Origin: Bombyx mori
Lineage: Eukaryota; Arthropoda; Insecta; Lepidoptera; Bombycidae
Direction: 5' to 3'
Length of the DNA stretch: 64,000 nucleotides
NCBI RefSeq assembly: GCF_030269925.1
Contig: NC_085128.1
Location: 8,620,501-8,684,500 of the forward strand
The first letter of the stretch is position 1. Every line of letters starts with the position of its first letter. Position numbers and translations under genes: made by a program. Below the pieces are notes generated by a model. It ran no database searches. It was given only the letters and a program-made list of their open reading frames with translations, and was not told where the DNA came from. Of this stretch, positions 27,701 through 42,700 are shown piece after piece.

Positions 27701-30700
27701 AATCAGTTTTTAATATATTCGTTACTGTCATACAATTATGTCTTAAAGTAGCGCGTATGTGCGTGCCCCTGCGGCCGCTTGACATGTAGATAATGAAAAC
27801 ATAACGATTCATACGAACGTCAAAATATATATTTTTTTGTTTTGTATTTATGAAAATGTTGACTGTCTATTATTTTAGCGGGATTTTATTAAATCGAAAC
27901 GTAAAAGCCTTTCTTCGTATTCTCCGTGTAAACTGTCGCTTGATTATTTCTTCCAGTTGTATATCTGCATAGCTACGGAATTACTGCTCAACTAACTCAC
28001 TCATTTAAAACATTTACAGGCCGAACACGAAGCTAAGAGCTACAATACTTTACATGATCTGAATTTAAATTTAGCAAACAACAAGTTGTTTCAGGATTAA
28101 CGTTTTAAAGCTGACGCATCGCATCGCGGCCCTCGACCCGCGGCTACGAACAGTTATTACGAATATAAAAGCGGATAAGCTTCAGAACGGAATTACTATG
28201 GTACCTTTCCATTTTATTCACGATAAATTAAATTAGATATACTATATTTAATACATTGGAGACACTCTCGGCACTTACGGTTCAATTGTAGTATTATTAT
28301 GCAGCAAAGTTTTAGTACGGGTAAGCATATTTTGGAAACTCATGATTATCATCCACTCACATCTCTCTCGCCCGGGAATATGTATGAGTCATGTATCGTA
28401 TAGGGCACGCGCGCATTCACATCAGCACTTTTACATCGCTTTACTCAAATCGTAGTATAAAGCGGCAGTACACGTTCAGGACTCATATACAGCGGTAATC
28501 ACCACATCAACATAGATAGAACTAGTTACTTGTTAGCGAAGTATATAATAAACGGACATTCTTTGACTATCAGCGATTTCTTCCTATCTAAATCTCAAGT
28601 TGTGTACGCCACATTCGGCAGCGCGTACAGTTTCTGAGTTGAAACGGTTTTACGTTTTACAAGAGCAATAACATCGCATTTGTCATTTGTCCGGGGATAT
28701 TATTGGAGGTTGGATTGCGGGCGCCAACAATGGGCGGCGGACATGCAGCGGGGCGCGCATGTAGGTCGCAGCGAGCGCCTCAATAAACTTGTCGCGGTCG
28801 CAAAAGGTCAGGTGTATGAGGACGGGAAATGCCGTAGAGCGGCCTCGCCTGCCTCGAGCCGGCACCGAGCGCACTTTAACTTCCGTTTTATTAGGTGCCA
28901 GGCGCCCGCCTTCCTGTTCCATCGGGGCGCTGCGAAACGGGGACGACCCACTACGCTCTCTGCTCGGTGAAGATTTACGATTTTTTTTATTTGCAGCTCT
29001 ATTTGTTCTCCATGTAAACGAACGCGCAGCGCGGATCGGCTGATTAATATCGACGGTAACCAGGCAACACCGGCGGTCGGTGAGTTTTCATTAACTGGCA
29101 AGTTTATGTTTTTTTTAGTTTCGCAAATTAGCTTTGCGATTGAATTTCTAAACCATTAACATTAGAAACGAACGTTTGTTTTGTTTTCGAACTTATTAAT
29201 TTACTAAATTTGTTGATGAAAACGTGAAACAGTTTACATTATTTAGTATGTTTGAACCACCTAATGAAGATCATTAACACTATTACCGTAAGCACAATCA
29301 TTTTATAAATGTTTACCGGGTAAATGATTAGACCTATTTCTCTTTAAAAAAACATTTTTTTATTTAAAAACAAGCTGTAATAATTACCTATTCCAAGATT
29401 AATTATGTTAATTAATTATGTCTAAATACCTTTAAATAGTTAAATAAATACCTCATCATCATGACCAGGGAGAGTTCCTCTTGCAATACGCTTTCCAAGT
29501 ACATCATGTCGAGGTCGGATACGATCGCTCCGTTGATCACCATTATTTCGTCGCCTTTGATGATACCTAACGCAGAGAACAGCTGCAGTGAACTCGCTCA
29601 TTTAGCTTTTTGATTTCAAGATTACAAAATAAGAACGGAAATGAAATGTTCGAGCTTTATTCAGACACGGTATCAGGATATTGGTTTAGGCGTGAGGTGA
29701 ATAAAAAATAAACATATTTTTTTTCAAATTGACAACAAAAAACAGGAAAGTTGTTTGTAAATTTCACAAAGGCGTAGGAGGCTACGGAACAAAAGAATTT
29801 AAACAATGGTGTGTGGTAGGTGTACATATAGGATTCTTTGAACGAGAAGTTTGTTCACAATGGAAAACTGAGTTAAAAGTTTCTAAGTATCTCTATGTAA
29901 ATATAACGTAATGCCAAACATTTCCCTCAGTTACAACAACAAATTAAGATACAAAGACAATAAACTTTACCTTGAGTACGTATGAAATTTTCGACAAAAT
30001 CTTCAAATGTTTATGTTTCAAGTTTTATTTCTTGGAATTTCGTTTTTTGCATATCTTATATAGATAGTACTCTCACGTGTTCGTGGTTTTAGAACAAGCG
30101 TTGGCATAAATATTTTTTAGAGTAATTTATCTGCCGACCGCGCTATACCGTTTGTGACAGTTAGAAATTACATTTATTTTATCATAATATGATGTTCGCA
30201 GATTTTCCTGTCAGGTAAATATTCAAATTGAGCATTCGTATTCGTTGTTTTACGATACTTTTCCTGTTGCTTTAAGGGTGCTTCAAATTCTAAACTGTTA
30301 AAAGTGTATTTATGTTCTACTTGCTGATGGTAGCACCTCTTGTAAGTCCGCACGAGTAGTTACCATTATGCCTATTTCTGCCGTGAAGCAGTAATGCGTT
30401 TCGGTTTGATGGCTGGGGCGGCCGTTGTAACTATACTGAGACCTTAGAATTCATATCTCAAGGTGGGATGTTGTAGATGTCTATGAGCTCCGGTAACCAC
30501 TTAGCACCTAGGCTGTGAGCTCGTCCAACCGACTATGCAATAAAAAAAACTTCCAATAGCAAAATTAAAGGACATACTGTACGCGTTTATTGATGGTCAG
30601 TACACGGCTTACCGTTTTGCATGGCGACGCTCTTGTCCTCGACCCGACTTACGTAGCAGCACAGTTCGTCTTGACGTTCGGCGTTCTCAATAAGCTCTGC

Positions 30701-33700
30701 CTCAACACTGAAGCCCCACATTTGCTCGAGAGTATTACGTTGCAGCTCTACTTGGTACAGGATTTTAGCACAAACTTCGACAACTTCGTGTGTGTGCAGC
30801 TAGATCGGAATTAAAAGGTCTTTTAATACGACACGTGAAGCGCAAAGCGACTTCTACGCTACATTTATTGGAGCAAAAATGGGTCATTTGGATACATTTG
30901 CACTCGATTTTGAAATGTTTTTTTTTGTCCTACATATTAATCAAAATGTAGGGTATATTGATATATTTTTGAAATATTGTTGATCATGTGTAAAGACAAC
31001 CAACTTATCGGATACATTTATCGAACTAATAATGCGATTTGAATGCACTGACGAAAGTTTACGCATGTTCATTGCATATTTGCATTCATCTTGAACGAAC
31101 GTATATGAAATTGAAAGAAAGCATTTCAGGACGACAACAAACGCTGCTTACGCTTGCAGAAATGCGATCGATTTTCGGGTCGTAGCATACGAACTCACGA
31201 CACACCTAGCATTCACTGCAAGTGGTAGTGTATCTTCAGACATGTACTCGAAGTTGAAGTGTATAGGTGTCATAGTAAAAGGTAAAAGACTAGTGTCCTA
31301 GCTTTAACGTTCTCTTGTTGCCAGCGGCGAGCACTCGCGAAATCACATTACGTATTATTTTCTGAAAGAGCACTGAAAATACATCGTTGCCTGCCCAATA
31401 TCAAATTTGTGATATTCGGTTAAGATAAGGCAACCACTAGTGCGATAATGTAGTAAGTAAAATTCCCGACTATGAATTAACAATATATCAGGTGAATTTC
31501 TTCCGAAACGTTAATTAATTTTAACTTGTCTACACTTTGGGAACTATGACTAAATTAATTATTACAATCGAGTCGACTTTGGTTTCGGAAGCCTAGTTCG
31601 GCTTTCAAATTTTCATCAACGTTACATAATTACTGTATGTGTTGCGTTATGGTAATTAAGCATGGACTGTATTTTTTGTATGATATATTTATTAAAACTT
31701 TATGTTACAAATTAAGGACTTAAGATCAGAAAACTATAAAATTGATGCGTTGCTCTTGGCGGCTGGATTTGAAAGAGGATTGGTGTAATGGCGGACATCG
31801 CTCGCTGACATTTTTCCATTCAGAAACTGAACAGTATGTAATTGAAGAAATGACAGCATAAACCAGGCTTTAAAAGAATAAACCGTCACTCTGTTTTCCT
31901 ATCAAAGTCGTTTTGATGTTTTATTTTTTAGTTTATTTTGAATGAAAAATAAAAGAAAACATGAAACTTGAAGCTGAGTCGCCTGTCGATTCGTAACGTG
32001 GTTTTGTTCCACGATGTTTATCTTAAAAAATATTGATATTTATTAGCTCAGTTAATAATATATTTTATTTATTAATATGTATTAGAATCAAGCGCAAACG
32101 TGCGCTTACAATGAAACATCATATAAAAAGACGGAAAAAGTAGGGCCTATTTTGAATCTAATTTCAGTTAAAATATTCAGACTCGGTGAATTTATTAAAT
32201 GTTTTAACTTTAGGCTTTAACCACGCATATCATTAACAACTGTCGTAATCATGATTATGAATTCGTCATAAATATTTAAAGATGTTCAAACAGTTTTATT
32301 CCCAGAATCTACGTAAGCAATAGGATCTTGTAGGATTTCCTTTCGGTTACATATTTAAACCCATTAAATAATTTACTGTCCTGAAATTACTGTCAAATAG
32401 ATAGAACAGTAAATCAGAGCTGCGTAAGCAGAGCGAGTTCTATATCCTTAGTTTTAGTTGGATTTTGTTACTTAAACTATTACTTTTGACTTTTACTTAT
32501 TTAATTCCCATTTAACTATTTTTACAAAAAATTCAACAATAACAATTCCCCTAGATTTTCCAGATATTAATAGTTATAAAAAGCGCTAAGTAGTATCTTA
32601 AAAAGAAGCTTCAATGTCAAACCAATTCTTGTTATAGACTGAAAGCTGGATTTTAATCCGTTTCCTGTCGGACCTCAATCAACGCAAATCGTACACGATT
32701 CAGACAAATGCATTTGGATATTAAAATACAATTAGATTGACTATCCATTTCGTTCTTTATTTTATTTACTACCTGGTTTTGAAATGATTTTATATATTAT
32801 AGAATTTTTCCTTATTACAATTAAAATTTTTCAATTGACACAGTAATTTAAATTACTAATAGAGGACTTGTAGTCAGCATACGTCCGATGATGTTTTTGA
32901 AAAATAGTGTTTTCTATAAATGTTAAATTTCATGTTAATTTTCAGCTTTTATTATACAACTTATACACTACGTTATTGTGGTTCAAATTGAATGTAATAT
33001 AACTTTTTGAGGACCGCATGTTGTGCAAGTCTGCGGTGGAACGGGCGCTGTCAAACCCTACTCAAGACGCGTCTCGGTGACAAAACATTTATACATCTTT
33101 ATATTCCTTCACTGATATGAACACATGAAGGGGGAATTCTGGTCAAAAACGAAATCCTTGTTCTACTTAGAATTTTGACATTTTAGGAAAAATGTACGTG
33201 AAAAATCTTTTTCCTTATTGGTGCGGATTATTTAGACCTTTTCTGGGTATGTGGACATATCCGTATCCAATACTGTGGGTTAACGTGTATAAGGATCGGT
33301 TCAATAATATCTGTCGTGAAAAAATGTCGATCCTGAAATACGCACCGATTTTTCTTTTACTAAAACGCTAAACCTTTTCATGTACCCATATCAGATGTCG
33401 CGAAGCCAGAACCCCTATTGGTACTCAATACTTACGTAAGTTTCTATGAGATCGCTTCTGTGCGGCACAAAGTAGTTGTGATCCTCCATGTCGCGTCGTT
33501 TCTTGACCCTCACGAAATGTTCCAGAGGGTTGAGCGAGCGGCGGACGCAGGCCGCGGCCAGGAACTCCTCGACCGACATGCCCTCGCGGACCCCCACCGT
33601 CGCGGTCGTGCCCTCCGGGAGCGACACACGCACGGCCGCCTCCCCATCCTCGCGGGACATCTAGCGGTTTATGTAACATTTTCACAAATTGATTTTTGAA

Positions 33701-36700
33701 GTGAAACTTCTAATGCGACTTCCAACAAGGTTGCGTTAAACGTTTAACGCTACCATATTAGAAAGAGACAGAACGAGGCACTCGAACGCATGCGCGTAGT
33801 ATACCTGTTACAGGCCAGCGCGAGCATTAATAACGAGTAGCGTCCAATATTTTAATGAAGTATTATATATATAAATGTCGAAGATGATGCATCTCATATA
33901 CACAACTTTCTTTATTACAAGAGCAATCTGATTTAAGGATGAAAAATGAAGAAAATCACAATACTACACATCGAAAAAGAAGTTTCACTTCATTCACGTT
34001 CAGCAAGTTGTACGCGCAGCGTTTTTTTTTCGGAATGCGTGTTTTGCAATGAATGAACGTGTGAATTTTATTATGTCCTTGTTCAAATGTCATCAATTGT
34101 AGCAATAGCATTCATTAAAGGTGCTTTCAAATTAATGAAAATGTTGAATGTTGGTTAATTCGTAATATATTTGGATTATTAGTATTTTTACTACTATTGT
34201 GTCAACATCAATTTAACTTCTTGACCGATCCCAAAAACAAGGTATGGTTTTATTACGGGTTTCGTTTCTGGTTATGGTTCATGTAGTGTATATATGCTGA
34301 GACAAATAATATGTTATGGTAAATATCCACTGAATAAATTCAAATGGTATCCGAACACACATTTTTTATTGCTTTATGAATAAAAAAATATTTGTCGGAG
34401 ATTTCCAAAATCTATGAAATATTTTAGTATGCAAAAACAACAAACCAGTTTTGATAAAACCCAAATAGCTATTAATTTATTCATTGAGAACAATATCAAA
34501 CAAAACGAGAAAGTTTATCTTTAGAAGGTTGGATTTACATAAAATAAATATCGAAACACATCGCCTTTTCGCATTAGAAGTGTACAATTTCCAAAAATAT
34601 TCTAAATTGAGTTAATATGCGTAAAGATTTGGTATCACCAGTTTTTTTTTCTCATAAATACTGTCAAAAGAGCGTAGTTTAAATTTAGTTTTTTTTTACT
34701 TTACCTATGTTTTGACTACGATTAACAAAATTAATACATAATTTTATCTTACTTTAAAAGACAGTTAATGTAACTGGTAAAAAATAAAAAATTAATGTTG
34801 CAAATATGATTAATATTAAAAATATTACATATTAAACCTTTAAAACACTCTCCTGTAAAACTAAAAGTTTTGAGATTATACAGTTTTAATGCGAGAAGAC
34901 GACATAATGCAAACACAATTTTATCGAACACAACAGTTTTTTCTAAGCGTGCTTCATTTTAATAGCAAAATGTCGTACGTAATGTACACGTGATACGTTG
35001 ACATAAGTGAATGTAAAATGGAAATTTAAAATGCTCGCTGACGAGGCGAACGACGAGTTGGGCTAAAATTGAATCCCAATAACAAATCATACTCGTCTGT
35101 GTTGCTCGCGCAGCTTGGGGTGTTCGTCTCTTTCAATATTTACCTTTATACACATTTATTCCCTTTTTTTTCGGAAAAAATAACATTCTATTTTTAGCAG
35201 TTTTTGCTTAGTCATGACTACATAGTATAAAACAAACTCGCTTTCTCTGTGCCTATGTATGCTTAAATCTTTAAAACTACGCAACGGATTTTGAAGCGGT
35301 TTTTTTTAATAGATAGAGTGATTGAAGAGGAAAGTTTATATGTATAATAACATCCATTACCTACTGGAGAAATTTATAATAAATTACAGTTTCCGAAGCG
35401 AAGCGAGGGCGGGTCGTTAGTTCTTTATAAAAATATACGGGATGAATTACCAAAAAGAACACGTACGTTCAGAAGTAAAAGGAAATACTTATGACGTACA
35501 TAAATAAAAGGTATTGAAAACCTTTCTGACACATAATATTTAGAAACGAAAGCTAAAAGCAAATATAAACGAATTCGATCGGAGCCGGTACAAATTCAAT
35601 GCGTCCCTTTATACGACCTCACGGTAAATTCGGAATTAAAAGGATTATCTGCACAGAAGTTAACGATAATTTACCGATTTACTTGTAATGAGCTTAGCCG
35701 TAATTCATCGCGGAAACAATGCCGTTTAATGACGAGCAGTCAGCCACAACCGTCAGCGGCTAATGGTCGCTTCTCGTGCCCTAACCTATTTATCCTTTAA
35801 CAAAACGAACAGTTCTAATGCCGTAAAAATCCCTTAAATATCAATTACCTTTCAAATTCGATTTATTTATAGTGTTTGTAAAAATGAGATTGTACATCAG
35901 ATAAAAACAATTAATACAATTTTATCTTTTTGAGGGTAGTTATAATTTTATTATTTATACTCGTAATTACCGACGATCCTGTAGCGATTCGTCGTCAAAC
36001 GTTTACCTTATAACATGTGACGTCTCATTAAATTTAATAGCAACCATCAACGCAATTTATGAGTTAAGTGACGAGTCGTTAACGACTTTGTTTAATATAA
36101 TCCGTAGATTTTGATGTGATAAAACGATTTTTTTTATGATTGAATGAATGCTTGTGGGCCGGAGGCCTTTCAGTTTCACCAGAACAGGTGGGCGAGCAAT
36201 ATATTTTTTTAAGGGATTTTATGACCTGGTAACGTAGACCTTTAAGTCATGTCTTATTGTAATTTATATTCTTATTTTTATGAAAAATCATAATATGGAG
36301 TGAAATTAAATAAGATGAGATGATATGAGATGAAATATAATCTCAGTAAATTAAAATGATGGTCATTTACTGAGATTTTTTCAGTGGACTCTTTAGAGGA
36401 TCCCGAGAAGCTACGTCCAGCGGCTTTTGTCTAATTTTCCCACATTTGTACACTTTCACATATATTAAACAGTTAATAAACTACCTTTATTACACATTTA
36501 AACCTGAAGCAACACTAAATAAACAAAATAAAACAAATCACACAACTTCACTCCTCGCGTTCCCGCCAAAAAGTCCGTGGGCGAGCAAAGGCTCAGCCAG
36601 AACACGGCTTAATATGAGACGTTTTTACTGGAAGTCTGACCTGCATGGAGCGCCTGCTGGAGGCCGAATTGGAGCGCGAGAGGTTGGGCGGGCGCCGCTT

Positions 36701-39700
36701 GGTAGCGCCGCGGCCCGCCAGCAGGTTGTTGAGAAGCGACGGCGAGCGCGCGCAGATGAACGCGTGGAAGGACGACACCGTGAACACGCCCAGCTTGTTC
36801 AGCGTGCTCTTCGTGCCGCGGGACACGTGCGTCAACAGGGACTATGACAATATTTCAACATTCTTATGTGTCGGTTTATTTTTACAGATCGTATACGTAT
36901 GTTTTGTAGTAATTTTAGTAGAATTATCTGAAGTCGTCGTGGCCTAAAGGATAAGACGTCCGGTACATTCGTATCGAGCGATACACCGGAGTTCGAATCC
37001 CGCAGGCGGGTACCAATTTATCTAATGAAATAAGTACTTAACAAATGTTTACGATTGACTTTCACCCGCAAAATTATAATTTGCGTAATTACTGGTGGTA
37101 GGACCTCTTGTCAGTCCGCATGGGTAGGTACCACTACCCCGCCTATTTCTGCCGTGAAGCAGTAATGCGTTTAGGTTTGAAGGGTGGGACAGTCGTTGTA
37201 ACTATACTGAGACCTTAGAACTTATATCTCAAGGTGGGTGGCGCATTTACGTTGTAGAAATGTATGGGCTCCAGTAACCACTTAAAATCAGGTGGGCTGT
37301 GAGCTCGACCACACATGCAACATATATATTTTTTTTTAATTTTTATATTTTCTTTACTTTGATAATGTGGCAGCCAAGCGTATTTACAAAATTGAAATTT
37401 TAAAATAGCTTATTCATTTTAAATATGCTTTGAATGATATATGTTTTTTTCTTACATGCGTGGCCGAGCTCGCGGTCCATCTGGTGTTAAGTGGTTGCAG
37501 GAGCCCATTGACATCTACAACGTAAGATCCGCCACTTGCTTTGATACGTAAGTTCTAAGGTCTCAGATTTTACAGTACAACGACTGCCTCACCCTTCAAA
37601 TCGAAACGCATTACTACATCACGGCAGAAATAGACAGGGTGATGATACCTTACCCGTACGGAGTCACAAGCACGAGTCCTACCATCAGTAAAAAATAAAT
37701 TTTGTTTAGGGTATTTTATATCAGTCAGGTTATCAGAATTATTAAGATACTTATTCGAGATTTTAGAGCAGAAAAGCTCAAGGGAGTTTTTGATGATAAT
37801 TATTTTCATTTGTGAAAACGGAAATACTTTTATTATTCTCGATTCGGGGAGATCGTATGACATGTCGTGACATGGGTCGTGTCGTAACAGATTCCAACCC
37901 CAGCAACCCGGTCAACGAAGCTGTCAATTTGATAAAGAAGCCGACAAATATCTCTGTCAACTGATAATATTTCAACACCTCTGGTCTAATTTATTATTTA
38001 GGCCTCCATTGTGCTTATAAAAATCGTATTGTACTTCTCAAACATTATGACTGAACACAAATTGTTTCTAATAAAATGTACATCTCATAAACCCAAAATA
38101 CTCTGTTAACAAATAATCAATGAAAATTCGTAGAGTTGTTGTAACTTTTTGCTTATAGCAAACGCTTGATGTATGAAAAGTATCTGAAAACAATTGAAAT
38201 ATTAATTTGATTGAGTTCATTTGTTACAAGTTATTTAGATACCTTTGGATTGGGTAGTTCACCGCTCTGGAGGCTCGCCATATAGCAGCGTAGACGGAAC
38301 TGCTCGCAGTGTAAGCGTTCAAGATTTTCATCCCACTGAAGCATCTGGGCTGCTAGTTGATCTCGAGTTTCCGGATCCGAAACAACAGACTGCTGTAGGT
38401 CTGCCATGTGCTTCAATTTGTGATCCTGTTTTAGAAGCTACGATGAATTGTGAATTCAAACGCAAAACAAAACAATAAATCATAGATTAAAAAAATTAAC
38501 AAAATACGTTTTATAGAAAATCCAGCTAAAAAATAGAAAATAAATTTTAATAGGTAAATTTGAATTTAAAATAGTGTAAGATAAAAATATTTTATTGTAA
38601 AAAGACGTGGGGTGCTTTTCAGGATATTATCAAAATAATCCTTCTACTCATATCTGTTCATAAAATATTTATAACTACTGATACCATGCATTTTCTATTT
38701 TTTAGTTGGATTTTCTATAAAAGCGTATTTTGTTAGTTTTTTTAAACTATTATTTATTTTTCATTTTTTAGTTGAATTTCAATTTTTTCAATTTCCTTTT
38801 TTCAATTTTTTTTATATATTGAATTGTCATTGGTCCTTAATAAGTATACCAAATTTCGAGTTAATCTGACGTTTTGAAGGGGGTCAAAATCATTTTCAAA
38901 GATTCCGTTACATACTAACATACATACGTCAGAAACAAATAAGAGCGTATTAAAAAAAGTAAATCGTGTTTTCCCAGATAGTGACTTGATGTATAAGATT
39001 GTAATATGTTTGAATAATGTCCCCGAGCGGTCCATGAACCGTAGCCGCGGGTGACGTGTGCCATGAATATTAATAAGCGCGCTTCGACTTGCATGTGATA
39101 ACTATCATCGTGACGAAAGGGATCATTTCCAACAACAATATGTACCCTACCCTTAATTAGAGTTTATACTATCAACACTTTAGACTCGTCCAAGTAATTT
39201 TCTAATTTATGAACCAGCTAAAGGTTCTTTATTCCATGACAAAAATTACCTCGAAATCAGATAATGCAAACAAGATTACAGTTATGATTTTAAGATTGTC
39301 AATGGTGACAGACGAGGTGAATAAATAGATTTCAATGTGCTCCATTTCCTTTATTTACTTTATACGAGGGTTAATCGTAAACACGTCCGTTGGAGCATAC
39401 ATTCCCAGTGCGGTCAACATGTACTAATGTGACGCGGCCACAAAGGCTTTGATGCTTACTGCGGTCGGCCGGTGCGGGTCAGAAATTGCTACGATTTACA
39501 CTACGAACGGCGCAAACCGCATGCCACCGCTCACAGCTTCACACTAATCAGAAATTAATCTATTGCTCTTCCTTTATTATCCATCAGATCCTACAAAGTA
39601 TTCTTTTTCATTTTCAATTAAAAAAAAAGTTTTGTTCATTGGATCCAAAATATAATTTAGACTCTAAAAAGAACCAAAAAGAGTTATTGTATCATGATAC

Positions 39701-42700
39701 ACATTCTATTTTAAAATTCTTATTTGTTGTGATTCTTATTTTAAAATACAAATCAAGCCTTCATTCTGTTATTTTCGGCTTTTTTTTTTACTTTGTTATA
39801 TTTTAGAATGTAAACGTTAATCTGAGTGCTAAAAGACATTGCTGATATCGTTAAATCGAAGGTAGTGAAAACTGTAGAACGATTACCTTATTACTTACAG
39901 ATTCAATGGCTTTCTCGAGACGGTAAATTTCTTCCTGCAGTAAATGGAGGGTGCCGGTTTTGCCGCGGTGACGAGCGAAAGCCGCGGCGCAAGCACTGTG
40001 TATACTATTCACCCAGTTTTCGAGCTCAATCTGATCAAAAACACCCGAAAGAACACATTTATATCCATAAAAACATAAACATTCGGAATATTATTATCAT
40101 TGCGTGATATTGTCTCTTGAGTTTTAAATTCAATTTACGTAAGAACAAAGTTATATCCTTGAAGGAGAATTGTTTGCAACTATGAATACTGTCAAACTTT
40201 CTTAGCCATAACATCGTTTTATTCAAGGAGATACTTTGTGAATAATTTTTGTTTGATCTAATAAGAAAACTTACTTGGCACGGAGCTTGGAATAAGTATG
40301 CGTCTCCAAAAGCAGTACTGAGACAAAATATATAATCTCGCTTCGGATGTTCTGGTATGGGCTGCATAATGGCGCCGTCGACTATTATGAGATGCTTAGG
40401 AGCAGCCTCTACTGATCGTCCTTCTCGCGAATCACACGGGTAAAAGAGTAAAGTAGTGCCTTTGAGGCACACCCAGTAACCCTTCCAACCACGTTTGCGT
40501 GCTAGCTCTATCTGATGTTTTTTACGAAGAAGCCATTTCTTAACGCTTAGGAATCTGCAATAAAAAAAATGTGTCACAAAATAATCATGTTAAACTATTA
40601 TGTTTATGTTATGTTAAATATTATTATTATTATATTATGTTAAACTATTTGGCAAATAACCCTTAATTTTATTATAAAATGTTAATAGATTCCTGAAGTC
40701 TGATGGCCGTAGGCGAGTTTCAATGTTTGTATTAATTTCGAAAGGTTAAAAGCAAGTTTAACGCTCAAATAAATTTTGCAGTAGTTTTATAAACTAAATT
40801 AAAATAAGAAAACAATATAATATACAATCAATTTCCCACCTATATTTTTAGATATTAGATAATCAGCGAAGATGTTTGATTGTGTTTATTCAAAAACCAT
40901 TTTTGAGAAAGTCATAATTGGTTATGTTTGGCTAATGGCCTATGTAGGGGAGAAGCGGCCCGAAAGGGACACGTATTAAAAGGTACACGAAGTATCGGTA
41001 AATTAAGAATTATCTCGAGAAGACATTTTCTATGTGACGACCCTAAGGCACCTTCATTCGCAGCTAATGTTTTACTCCTGTTTCTTTTAAGATACCGGTG
41101 TACGAATGTTTGTAATTTAGAAAAGTTTTTTTAAATATCTTTTAGAAATGCTCTAAATTGATAAGCTATTTGTTTACAATTATTAGTGATCAACTAGACA
41201 TAGATCAACTAGATAAAGAACCAGAAAAAAAGGCCAGCAAACTTTAACTTATTGACAGTCGGTCTTATTGTTAAGAACATTTGAAAATATTTCATTAGCA
41301 AGAACTACAAGTTTCAGCAGACACTGTGTCCAAAACCTTTTCAATAACTTGGAGAAATATTATCTTAAGCAGAATCAAACTACAATAAGAAGTTTAATTT
41401 TGTTTCAATAGTAGTATAAATATAGGTTTCTCAATCAGTTTCAACCAGGTCAAAATCATGTTTCGATCATTTATTAGAGTCCCTACAAAAAAATAACCTC
41501 TTTATGACATCTCTTCCTTTCTCCAACACCATTGTGCCTCTAAAATATAAATATCCATGAGCAGTGATGACCTTTTATCTTGCGGTAAGCCGTAGTCTAC
41601 CATTGATTGGCAATAAATGAAAAATATTTTGTTTTTTCGTTTTTTATAAATTTAAGATGTAAATTAATTTCATCAAGTCAAGCACTTTAAATGTTTTTTT
41701 TTTGTGTCCGCTTGCACTGCCACTATTTACAAGTAGGTATTTACAGTATCTGAAGTCGTCCTGGCGTTAAAGAGAAGACGCCCAGTACATTTGTATTGAG
41801 CGATACGACTGTGTCGATGTACAAATCCCGCAGGCCAGTACCATTATTTTTAATGAACTACGTACTTATAACATGCTCATGAACGATTTTAACGATGAAG
41901 GAATAACATCGTGTAATACAAGTCAAGCTCGTATAAATTACATTTTACGTAATTACTGACAGTAGACGTCTTGTGTGTCTGCACAGGTAGTTACCATCAG
42001 CCTGCCTGTTTCTGCCATCAAGCATTAATACGTTCCGGTTTGAAGGGTGGGGCAGCCAATTAGACTTCATGTTTTAAAGTGACTAGCGGCAGTTACGTTG
42101 TTTATGTTCATAGGCTCTGGTGACCACTTAACACCAGGTGGGCAATAAACTCATATACTCACCTAAGCAATAAAAAAGGATGCTCATACCATAGGTGTCT
42201 CACAAATAATTATGGTTACTGGAGACGAGTAGGAAAGATAGGCATAGAGATAAGAAATGGTTTATTCTACAATAATTGTGGTTAGATTTTTTCATTATGC
42301 TGTATGATTCATTTCAAGACTAAGACAAAAAATATGTGGTTAAATGGCAAATATAAAACAACAACGTAAAATATTCCTATAAACAGAAAATTGGCGAGAT
42401 TTGGTTTACTTTTTAAGAGATCAGGAACATGTTTTAAGGTAAAAGGTAAAGTAATATTAGAAAAGTAACACAATATTTTGTATGGTTTAGTAATACAAAG
42501 GAAAAAGTTGAGTTTTCATCATTTTGCGGATTCCTGTTGATGTTTAAAAAACAAGCGAAATCACAGGAAGGGGAGGAGAAGTTTCATTTTGTCAGGATTC
42601 ACCGTACATTTTTACAACGACGTTGAATGGGTCACGGCTAAGATTTCCCTCCGGTCATTTGGGATTCATGGAAGAGGAATTGTAGCCGCAAGCAACATAA

